Shown here in pieces: positions 1 to 6,006 of a stretch of DNA of 8,322 nt. Numbering within the stretch: the first letter of the stretch is position 1; each line of letters opens with the position of its first letter. Below the pieces are notes generated by a model. That model saw only the letters and a program-made list of their open reading frames with translations, had not been told where the DNA came from and made no database searches. A program made the position numbers and the translations under genes. Source of the stretch: an uncultured Candidatus Altimarinota bacterium (GTDB lineage: Bacteria; Patescibacteriota; Gracilibacteria; CAIRYL01). The stretch is from positions 1-8,322 of the forward strand of contig CAMZLA010000074.1 in the NCBI GenBank assembly GCA_947311665.1, read 5' to 3'.

Positions 1-107
1 AAGAAGAAGAAGAAGAAGAAGAAGAAGAAGAAGAAGAAGAAGAAGAAGAAGAAGAAGAAGAAGAAGAAGAAGAAGAAGAAGAAAAATAGAAGAAGAAGAA
101 GAAGAAG
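1..107. repeat. (AAG)n trinucleotide tract at contig edge
   Basis: Perfect AAG units run from 1 to 83, are broken by a six-base interruption at 84-89, and resume from 90 to 107. No open frame of biological meaning crosses it. Such long pure triplet arrays are unusual in compact bacterial chromosomes. Together with the poly-G run and foldback that follow, it points to a low-quality or chimeric contig end rather than a native repeat. It starts at base 1, so its true length is unknown. Confidence 0.9.
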
Positions 108-382
<275 letters not shown>

Positions 383-412
383 GGAGAGGAGGAAAAAAAT
401 TAAAAATCCTGC

Positions 413-591
413 CAAATCCTGAAACTGAAAGTGTTTGGATTTTTGTTCTCTATTTTTTTTCAACATTATCTTCATTTTTTATAATGGAACGCTATGATTT
501 TATAGAAATAGCATTTCCATTACAAAAAATGAAGATAATGTTGAAAAAAAAGAGAGGAGAAAGATCCAAACACTTTCAGTTTCAGGATTTG
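413..591. repeat. Foldback inverted repeat, 83-bp arms
   Basis: The left arm (413-495) is the imperfect reverse complement of the right arm (508-591) around a spacer of about 12 bases centred near 502. Arms differ at only a handful of positions, mostly in the pyrimidine tract (450-467 on the left) plus a one-base indel near 490. The right arm is the 3' end of the minus-strand membrane protein gene, so the left arm is a mirrored copy of that end. It could be an assembly or amplification foldback, or less likely a real inverted duplication of a paralogous 3' end. Confidence 0.85.
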
Positions 592-1000
592 TATATGCTT
601 TTTTTAATGTTGGAATAGCCGCTAATGCATCAGCTATAATACTACAGATAATAGCAATATAAACATTTTGAGTTATTCCCCATAAAATTAAAAACATTAC
701 TATACCCCCCCCCACAAAATAATCAAATTTCTGTAATTTCCAATATGATTTTGGATTTATAAATGAAGCACAAAATATTAAAAAAGGACTAATTCCTGCT
801 ATAAAAACAGGGAAAGAAGCCCAAGTTACAACCCCTTCAATGTATTGAGCAAGAACTGCAAACAAAGGAATAGACCAAAATAACCATGTTATTTTATTTG
901 GCTGAATTTCTCCTTTTATTGTTTTTATTAAATAAGGAAGAGTTCCAAATATAAAAGCTAAAAAAGATATTATGATTAAAAAAATTATTTTTGTTTCCAT
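500..1000 (-). CDS. Multi-pass membrane protein, PQ-loop-like, probably 3'-truncated
   Basis: Predicted 166-aa integral membrane protein with about six hydrophobic segments (roughly residues 5-28, 37-56, 61-81, 93-109, 112-131, 142-166) and almost no soluble part. It is clearly paralogous to the N-terminal half of the gene just upstream. Both share a first motif of helix, short basic loop and aromatic helix (here G19-T-L-P...G30...P34...W39..W42), and a second motif D124-A-L..I129-P-T followed by a charged loop with N138-P. The paired pattern resembles the internal duplication of PQ-loop/SWEET-type transporters, but I cannot assign a family or substrate. The start at 1000 is natural (M-E-T-K then a helix); no Shine-Dalgarno. 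The gene lies 31 bp behind its paralog and is probably co-transcribed. Relative to the paralog it lacks about 25 C-terminal residues, a last helix, and stops exactly inside the foldback palindrome, so the true C-terminus is probably missing. Confidence 0.75.
   Translation of the reverse strand: METKIIFLIIISFLAFIFGTLPYLIKTIKGEIQPNKITWLFWSIPLFAVLAQYIEGVVTWASFPVFIAGISPFLIFCASFINPKSYWKLQKFDYFVGGGIVMFLILWGITQNVYIAIICSIIADALAAIPTLKKAYTNPETESVWIFLLSFFSTLSSFFVMEMLFL
705..713. repeat. C9 homopolymer (G9 in the coding strand)
   Basis: Nine consecutive C, read on the minus strand as consecutive Gly codons around residues 96-98 of the 166-aa membrane protein. Neighbouring genes encode Gly almost always with GGA or GGT, so a GGG-GGG run stands out. 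It could be a slippage-prone tract or a base-calling error; the reading frame stays open through it. Confidence 0.6.
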
Positions 1001-1031
1001 ATGTTATATAAAAAAATAGCTGAAAGAATAA

Positions 1032-2345
1032 TTATTCCAGTCCAATAGATTTAGATAAATCAGGATCTCTATCTGTTTCTGGGGAATTATTTGTATAAAA
1101 ATTCATAGGAATACTTATTCTAATTCCTTTTTTTATTTCCTGAACATAGTGAGGGTTTTGTTGAGCATTAAAAAAATATAAATCTCCTTTTTTAGGATAT
1201 ATATATAAAGGAGAAGTAGAAAGTAATTCTTTTTCTCCTACAACATTTTTATATTTAGATACAACAAGGGCACCATCTTCAGGATTATCCGTTACAAACA
1301 ATAACCCTTGTAATGGGTTTGAATCAATATGAATATCATATCTCTGTCCAGGAATTTGCATATTTATATTAATCCCAGATAATAATATTTTAGCAAGTAC
1401 TAATGATTTTCCTTCTTTTTTTCCTAATATATTTATTCCAAATTTTTTTGCTTTTTTATAAAATAAAGTTCTATATAAATTATCTAACCAAGAAAGATCT
1501 TTTTTTATACCTTCTCCAGATACTAAATTATAACTTAAAGGAGGTATATTTTCATCTTCAAATAAGGTAGGACCATAAGGATCAATACTTATTTTTTTAG
1601 CATTTTTTGTAGTATATTTAATGATTTTACTATCCCAATTAGGGATTAAGAGATTTAATTCATTAGAAATATTTATTTTTTCATACTTAAATTCACATGG
1701 TTTTAGTATGGATTTGGCAGGATTTTTAATTTTTTTCCTCCTTAAAAGAAGTAAAATACAAAAAGATAAATTTGCTATTAATAAAAAAAATGGATAGAAA
1801 TATGTAAGAAATATAAAATTTTCTAAAGTTACTATAGCAGGAATAAATTTTATTCCAGATATAAAGTGATGAAGTAATGTTTCTGAATATGGATCATTCC
1901 AACTTTTTCTCACTGTTGGAATATATCCTAAAGCATCAATAAAAACTATTAACAATAAAGAATATAATGGATTTTCTGTAAAGAACCAAAGAGGTAATGT
2001 TAATAATGCTAAAGAAAATGAAATCCAATCAGATTTTACAATATTATTGTTTTTATTTCCAAGTGCAAAGAAAGCTATAAATAAAGTTATTATTCCTGTT
2101 GTTGCTGTTACCCATGTTCCAATTCCTCCTCCTTCATAATATTGAATAAAAAATACAATAATTGTTAAAATCCCCCAAATAAACCATGAGAAAAAATGTG
2201 GTTTAGTTTTTCCTAAGTATATATCTTTAATATATGCGTAATACCCAATAATAGTTAATAAAACACCAAATAATGAAATAAATATAGGATTAGTAATATC
2301 TATCATAAAGAATAAAAAAATTATAAAATATAAAAAGAATAACAT
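1032..2345 (-). CDS. Membrane protein fused to 2OG-Fe(II) oxygenase-like domain
   Basis: 437 aa in two parts. Residues about 15-201 form roughly seven hydrophobic helices homologous to the neighbouring 166-aa protein, with motif 1 (Y38-I..D41...G45-K-T-K-P49..S53-W..W57) and motif 2 (D137-A-L-G-Y-I142-P-T..K147-S-W). The helices end in a basic stretch (R202-R-K-K), which puts the rest in the cytoplasm by the positive-inside rule. Residues about 215-437 are soluble. They carry H339-x-D341, then G-D-L-Y-F-F, then H399, then R409 ten residues later, inside a beta-rich context ending I-R-I-S-I-P. This is the facial triad plus 2-oxoglutarate-binding Arg arrangement of prolyl-hydroxylase-like dioxygenases, so hydroxylation of an unknown substrate using Fe(II), 2-oxoglutarate and O2 is inferred. 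The start could be M1 (2345) or M14 (2306); a 16-bp tandem duplication covers the M1 region, making M14 attractive. Divergent from the GlmU-like gene. Confidence 0.75.
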   Translation of the reverse strand: MLFFLYFIIFLFFMIDITNPIFISLFGVLLTIIGYYAYIKDIYLGKTKPHFFSWFIWGILTIIVFFIQYYEGGGIGTWVTATTGIITLFIAFFALGNKNNNIVKSDWISFSLALLTLPLWFFTENPLYSLLLIVFIDALGYIPTVRKSWNDPYSETLLHHFISGIKFIPAIVTLENFIFLTYFYPFFLLIANLSFCILLLLRRKKIKNPAKSILKPCEFKYEKINISNELNLLIPNWDSKIIKYTTKNAKKISIDPYGPTLFEDENIPPLSYNLVSGEGIKKDLSWLDNLYRTLFYKKAKKFGINILGKKEGKSLVLAKILLSGININMQIPGQRYDIHIDSNPLQGLLFVTDNPEDGALVVSKYKNVVGEKELLSTSPLYIYPKKGDLYFFNAQQNPHYVQEIKKGIRISIPMNFYTNNSPETDRDPDLSKSIGLE

Positions 2346-2361
2346 ATAAAAAGAATAACAT
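2330..2361. repeat. Perfect 16-bp tandem duplication at a gene start
   Basis: The 16-base unit at 2330-2345 is repeated exactly at 2346-2361. Each copy contains a minus-strand ATG (ending at 2345 and 2361), but the two are 16 bases apart and so in different frames. The duplication overlaps the 5' end of the longest reading of the membrane/oxygenase gene, and may mean that the conserved start is the internal Met at 2306. Confidence 0.85.
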
Positions 2362-2405
2362 ATATTTTTATTATTTTGTAAAAAAAATAAAAAAAAGTTA
2401 TATTA

Positions 2406-2411
2406 TATAAT
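2406..2411 (+). promoter_or_regulatory. Candidate -10 box for GlmU-like gene
   Basis: Perfect TATAAT hexamer in the 64-bp divergent gap. No good -35 lies 16-18 bp upstream (the closest TTGTAA, 2376-2381, is 24 bp away). If used, transcription would start near 2418, which excludes the ATG at 2410 and leaves a short leader to the ATG at 2434. In DNA this AT-rich the hexamer also arises by chance (one overlaps the patatin start), so this is weak. Confidence 0.3.
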
Positions 2412-2433
2412 GTATAAATATTTTTTTTATCTC

Positions 2434-3741
2434 ATGAAAACATCAGCTCTCTTACTCTGTTCTGGAACTTCATCACGAATGAATCCTTTTGAAAATAAAT
2501 TTTTATTTGAATTTAATGGAAAATCACTATTAAGACATCAATTAGAAAATATTCTTCTTCAAAAAAATATAGAAGAAATTTTTATTATCTGTAATTCTAA
2601 AAATATTTCAATAATAAAAAAACAAATAGATACTTTTTTTTCATCAGAACAAAAAAATATAACTTGTGTTTTGCAAGAAAAAGTTTATGAAGGTATGAAA
2701 GGTGGAGTTTTATCTGTGGAAAAGTCGTGGAAAACAAAAAATGCAATACTTATAATAAGTTCTAATGATATGCTTGAGAACTGGTTTTTATCAGATTTTT
2801 TACAAGAAGAAAGTTATTCACAAATTGATGGAAAAATATGTGGAAAAACCGTTGAAAAATATTTTCCTGGTGGATATCTTGAATTAGATAGTGAAAAAAA
2901 TGTGAAAACTATTATTGAAAAACCTGGAGAAGGAAATGAACCTTCAAACATGATAAATTTAGTTTTTCATTGGTTTAAAAATTCACAACAGGTTTTTTCC
3001 ATTCTTAAAAGTAGAGATAATAGTAATGATGATGCATATGAACAAATGATTCAAGAATTGATAAATGAAGGAAATAAAATTAAAGCCTTTGAATATAAAG
3101 GAAAATGGCAATCATTAAAATATCCTTGGCATATATTAGATATGAAAGATTTTTTCTGTTCTTCTATAAAGAAACAACACATATCTAAAGATGCGTTCAT
3201 CTCTAAAAATGCAGTAATAAATGGTAATGTTATTATTGAAAGTGGAGTTAAAATTTTTGATTTTTCAGTTATTCAAGGTCCATGTTATATAGGGAAAAAT
3301 ACTATAATAGGAAATAATTCTTTAGTTCGAGAAAGTTATATTGGAGAAAATTCTTGTATTGGACAGGGATCTGAAATCGCTCGCAGCTACTTAAGAAACA
3401 ATGTTTTTACTCATCAGTCTTATATAGGAGATAGTGTTGTGGATAACAATGTAAACTTTGGAGCTGGCTGTAGAACTGGTAATTTACGACATGATAGTGG
3501 AGAAGTAGGTGTTTTGGTGAAAAACGAAATTATAAATAGTGGAAAAAATAAATTGGGAATTTTTTGTGGAGCTAATGGAAAGTTTGGGGTGAATACATCT
3601 TTTTCACCTGGAGTAACAATTGGAAAAAATTGTTGGAGTTATCCACAGGTTATTTTTTCTACAAATATTAAAGAAAATAGCTTTATAAAACAAAAAAAAG
3701 AAAATTTAGAATATGATATACGAGAAAATAAAAATAAGTAA
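2434..3741 (+). CDS. GlmU-like sugar-1-phosphate nucleotidylyltransferase with left-handed beta-helix
   Basis: 435 aa from the Met at 2434; an upstream ATG at 2410 would add eight residues, but the family normally begins M-K-x-x-x-L-L directly before the glycine-rich loop. The N-terminal Rossmann-like domain has L-C-S-G-T-S-S-R-M (residues 8-16) with K22 following, the nucleotide-binding signature of NTP:sugar-1-phosphate transferases. From about residue 248 the chain consists of hexapeptide repeats (I-G-K-N, I-G-E-N, I-G-D-S, I-G-K-N types), an acyltransferase-type beta-helix. G-A-G-C-R-T-G-N-L-R-H-D (343-354) and the downstream G-V-N-T-S-F-S-P-G-V-T-I-G segment match archaeal-type bifunctional enzymes better than classical E. 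coli GlmU. Likely role: making a UDP- or dTDP-activated (amino)sugar, such as UDP-GlcNAc for envelope glycans; substrate and acetyltransferase activity are inferred, not shown. Monocistronic by position: the next gene is 294 bp away. Confidence 0.8.
   Translation: MKTSALLLCSGTSSRMNPFENKFLFEFNGKSLLRHQLENILLQKNIEEIFIICNSKNISIIKKQIDTFFSSEQKNITCVLQEKVYEGMKGGVLSVEKSWKTKNAILIISSNDMLENWFLSDFLQEESYSQIDGKICGKTVEKYFPGGYLELDSEKNVKTIIEKPGEGNEPSNMINLVFHWFKNSQQVFSILKSRDNSNDDAYEQMIQELINEGNKIKAFEYKGKWQSLKYPWHILDMKDFFCSSIKKQHISKDAFISKNAVINGNVIIESGVKIFDFSVIQGPCYIGKNTIIGNNSLVRESYIGENSCIGQGSEIARSYLRNNVFTHQSYIGDSVVDNNVNFGAGCRTGNLRHDSGEVGVLVKNEIINSGKNKLGIFCGANGKFGVNTSFSPGVTIGKNCWSYPQVIFSTNIKENSFIKQKKENLEYDIRENKNK
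3639..3647 (+). promoter_or_regulatory. Consensus DnaA box inside 3' end of GlmU-like gene
   Basis: Exact TTATCCACA, extended to GTTATCCACAGGTT, within codons near the C-terminus (Ser-Tyr-Pro-Gln-Val). A near copy lies 111 bp downstream. DnaA binding is inferred; a coding coincidence is possible. Confidence 0.4.
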
Positions 3742-4035
3742 TTCACAAGTTTTCCACAGGTTTTCAATATCTTATTTAAGCTTATTTATAAGAATTTACT
3801 AAAATTTTAATGAATAATAAGCATAGAATATTATAAACTTTTTACAATATAATCAACCCCTTATTGTTATTATTATTAGTTTTATATATATATATTTAAT
3901 AAGTAATAAATAATATACACAGAAATTATATAAAAGAGATTTTTAAAACGAATGAAAAAAATGAAACTGGAAATATAATAAAAAAAAGAGTAAATTATAA
4001 ATATAATTATTTTAAAAACTCTAACCAAAAATTAA
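3742..4035. other. 294-bp AT-rich intergenic region, possible DnaA-bound region
   Basis: The longest gene-free gap in the reliable part of the window. It is almost pure A/T apart from its left edge. It holds a DnaA-box-like site at 3750-3758, a run of TTA triplets (3861-3878), an alternating TA stretch (about 3883-3894), a one-mismatch box (ATATACACA, 3913-3921), and TATAAT hexamers at 3974-3979 and 4002-4007 that could be -10 elements for comM without obvious -35 partners. I see no small ORF, tRNA, strong terminator hairpin or riboswitch. It could be an origin-like unwinding region or simply a long promoter. Confidence 0.4.
3750..3758 (+). promoter_or_regulatory. DnaA-box-like site just after the GlmU-like stop codon
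   Basis: TTTTCCACA, one mismatch from the consensus, within GTTTTCCACAGGTT; the 14-mer matches the upstream site at 13 of 14 positions in the same orientation. The same nine bases also occur on the minus strand inside coding sequence at 2715-2723 and 2839-2847, so chance occurrence is not negligible. Confidence 0.35.
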
Positions 4036-5580
4036 ATGCTTTCAAAAGTACATGCAAGAACAGTTGTTGGAATGGAGTCTTTAGCAGTTGAGGTAGAAGT
4101 TGATGTTACACGAGGAATGCCAAAATTTCATATTGTTGGACTTGCAGATACTGCAGTTCAAGAATCGAAACAACGAGTTTTTAGTGCTATTAGAAATAGT
4201 AATTATACCTTTCCACCAACACGAATAACCGTAAATTTAGCACCAGCAGATATTAGAAAATCTGGACCATTATTCGATTTATCAATAGCTATAGGAATTT
4301 TAATGGCAAGTGAACAAATTCCATATTCTGATGAAAATGAAAAATTTTTATTTATAGGAGAACTTGCTTTAGATGGAAGATTACGACATATTTCAGGAGT
4401 TTTACCTATTGTTTCTAGTGCACAAAAAGAAGGAGTTACTCATGTTTTTGTTTCTAAAGAAAATGCAAAAGAAGCGGCATTGGTTGAAGGAGTTACTGTT
4501 TTTGGAGCAGAAAAATTATTAGATGTTATTCATCATTTGAACGGAACACAAGAAATAGAAAAAGAAAAAATGCTAACAGAAGAAGAAATTTTTAAAAAAG
4601 ATGAATCGATTTATGAAGTAAATTTTTCTTCTATTGTTGGACAAGAACAAGCAAAACGAGCATTAGAAATTGCTGCAGCAGGATCGCATAATGTTTTGAT
4701 GAATGGTTCTCCTGGTTCTGGAAAAACATTTATGGCAAAAGCATTTCCAAGTATTTTACCTCGAATGGTGAGAAGTGAGGCTTTTGAAGTTTCAGAAATT
4801 TATTCTATAGCAGGAATGTTACCAGCAAAAACACCGCTCATTACACAGCGACCATTTAGAACTGTTCATCATACAGCTTCAAGTGTTTCTATTGTTGGAG
4901 GAGGAAGAAATCCTAGTCCTGGAGAAATCTCTTTGGCTCATAGAGGAGTTTTATTTATGGATGAAATTGCAGAATTTCCATCAACTGTTTTAGAAGTATT
5001 GCGACAACCTTTAGAAGATAGAAAAATAACAGTTTCACGAGCCACAGGAAGTGCAGAATTTCCTGCTCATTTCTCTCTTATTGCGGCTATGAATCCGTGT
5101 CCATGTGGATATTACATGGTGCAAAATACAGATAAACAATGTATTTGTACTACTCAACAAATATCACGATATCAAAAAAAACTTTCAGGACCTCTTCTCG
5201 ACCGTATAGATTTACATATAGATATTTCTCCTGTAAAATTTGATGAATTGCAAAAATCGAAAACCTCAGAAGATTCTCGTGATATTTTAGTTCGTGTTCA
5301 AAAAGCAAGAGATATACAAACAAAAAGATTTAAAAAATATAAAAACATAACATCAAATTCTGAAATGGGACCAGATGAAATTGCATTATTTTGTATACTT
5401 CCAAAAGAAGCAGAAGAGTTATTGAGAAAAGCTGTTTCTCAATTTTCTCTTTCTGCTCGAAGTTATCATCGAATTTTAAAAGTATCCCGTTCTATTGCCG
5501 ATATAGAAAACAGTGAAAATATATCAATTTCTCATGTTGCAGAAGCATTACAATATCGATGTAAAAAAGAAGAAGGATAA
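4036..5580 (+). CDS. comM: ComM/YifB family AAA+ Mg-chelatase-like ATPase
   Basis: 514 aa, full length for the family (about 500). Order: N-terminal ComM-type domain (residues 1 to about 165, with the conserved start M-L-S-K-V, G-L-A-D-T-A-V-Q-E-S and N-L-A-P-A-D-I-R-K), an AAA+ core with Walker A G224-S-P-G-S-G-K-T231 and Walker B L306-F-M-D-E310, then the Cys-containing N-P-C-P-C-G-Y segment, the arginine-rich L-D-R-I-D-L-H-I-D region, and a C-terminal helical Mg-chelatase domain. Family knowledge: ComM is a hexameric helicase that drives branch migration during natural transformation, extending integration of incoming single-stranded DNA into the chromosome. It therefore fits dprA 1.9 kb downstream. 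No Shine-Dalgarno precedes the ATG. Convergent with the PUR gene, with only 7 bp between the stops. The Walker A second position is Ser rather than the usual Pro; otherwise all key residues are present. Confidence 0.95.
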   Translation: MLSKVHARTVVGMESLAVEVEVDVTRGMPKFHIVGLADTAVQESKQRVFSAIRNSNYTFPPTRITVNLAPADIRKSGPLFDLSIAIGILMASEQIPYSDENEKFLFIGELALDGRLRHISGVLPIVSSAQKEGVTHVFVSKENAKEAALVEGVTVFGAEKLLDVIHHLNGTQEIEKEKMLTEEEIFKKDESIYEVNFSSIVGQEQAKRALEIAAAGSHNVLMNGSPGSGKTFMAKAFPSILPRMVRSEAFEVSEIYSIAGMLPAKTPLITQRPFRTVHHTASSVSIVGGGRNPSPGEISLAHRGVLFMDEIAEFPSTVLEVLRQPLEDRKITVSRATGSAEFPAHFSLIAAMNPCPCGYYMVQNTDKQCICTTQQISRYQKKLSGPLLDRIDLHIDISPVKFDELQKSKTSEDSRDILVRVQKARDIQTKRFKKYKNITSNSEMGPDEIALFCILPKEAEELLRKAVSQFSLSARSYHRILKVSRSIADIENSENISISHVAEALQYRCKKEEG

Positions 5581-5587
5581 TTTTTTA

Positions 5588-5884
5588 CTATTTTTCATTT
5601 GCTATAAAATTTCTTGCATTTGTTAATGCTGCAATAATATCATCTAAATCTTCTGCATCCATCATTATTGTAGATTTTTTTCCTCGAGATTTTTCAGAAA
5701 TTTTTACTAAATGTCCATAATGATTTTCTTTTACATCAACAAAAAAAGTTCTATGTTTTGCCGAAATTTTTTCAGAAAACACTTCATTAGAATATGTTTG
5801 TCTTTCTTCTGAAGATGTATTTAAAGATGTTTGTGATGAAGTTGATGTTGTTTCTTCATCAAAATCAGAAAAATAATCACTCAT
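5588..5884 (-). CDS. PUR-domain (DUF3276-like) nucleic-acid-binding protein
   Basis: 98 aa from the ATG at 5884. A longer reading from 5950 adds a hydrophobic 22-residue extension, but that start lies in the predicted -35 box, so it is rejected. Residues 1-33 are acidic and Ser/Thr-rich, probably disordered. Residues about 35-92 form one PUR repeat: V-F-S-E-K-I-S-A-K-H-R-T-F-F-V-D-V-K-E-N, then a beta strand with K-I-S-E-K-S-R-G-K-K, then an acidic amphipathic helix (D-A-E-D-L-D-D-I-I-A-A-L). Single-repeat bacterial PUR proteins dimerise and bind single-stranded DNA or RNA; a regulatory or chaperone-like role is known in Borrelia (BpuR). The target here is unknown. The stop is TAG, the only one in the window. 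It has its own promoter (5922-5950) and is divergent from the DUF937 gene. Confidence 0.8.
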   Translation of the reverse strand: MSDYFSDFDEETTSTSSQTSLNTSSEERQTYSNEVFSEKISAKHRTFFVDVKENHYGHLVKISEKSRGKKSTIMMDAEDLDDIIAALTNARNFIANEK

Positions 5885-5911
5885 AATAAAAAATAAATTA
5901 AATAATAATTG

Positions 5912-5925
5912 TACTATATACAGTA
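5912..5925. promoter_or_regulatory. 14-bp dyad overlapping the PUR promoter -10
   Basis: TACTATATACAGTA is palindromic except for one base pair and overlaps the -10 hexamer and predicted start point of the PUR gene. It is well placed to act as an operator, for autoregulation or by another repressor, and it also lies upstream of the divergent DUF937 gene. No regulator family can be assigned. Confidence 0.35.
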
Positions 5926-5950
5926 TACTAAAAAGAAAAAGAGCAAACAA
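5922..5950 (-). promoter_or_regulatory. Sigma-70-type promoter of the PUR gene
   Basis: On the minus strand, TTGTTT (5945-5950) is followed after exactly 17 bp by TATACT (5922-5927), giving a start near 5915 and a leader of about 30 nt to the ATG at 5884. This is the best promoter match in the window, and it fixes the PUR start at the shorter reading. Confidence 0.55.
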
Positions 5951-6006
5951 TTTATTTTTAATAAAAAATAATGTAGAGTAATAATAATATTATTTTACAA
6001 AAAAAT

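Noticed and set aside
1..107. Possible CRISPR-like or functional repeat array
   Set aside because: It is a pure trinucleotide tract with no spacers and no cas genes nearby.
2410..2433. Upstream ATG at 2410 as the start of the GlmU-like gene
   Set aside because: It adds eight aromatic residues not expected before the nucleotide-binding loop, and it overlaps a TATAAT hexamer; the Met at 2434 gives the usual family N-terminus.
5581..5587. Bidirectional terminator between comM and the PUR gene
   Set aside because: Only 7 bp separate the stops and there is no stem-loop; a T-rich run alone is not enough in this AT-rich DNA.
5885..5950. N-terminal extension of the PUR protein as a membrane anchor or signal peptide
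   Set aside because: The -35 and -10 boxes lie inside this stretch, so it is upstream of the likely transcript start; the acidic N-terminus from 5884 is a normal start.
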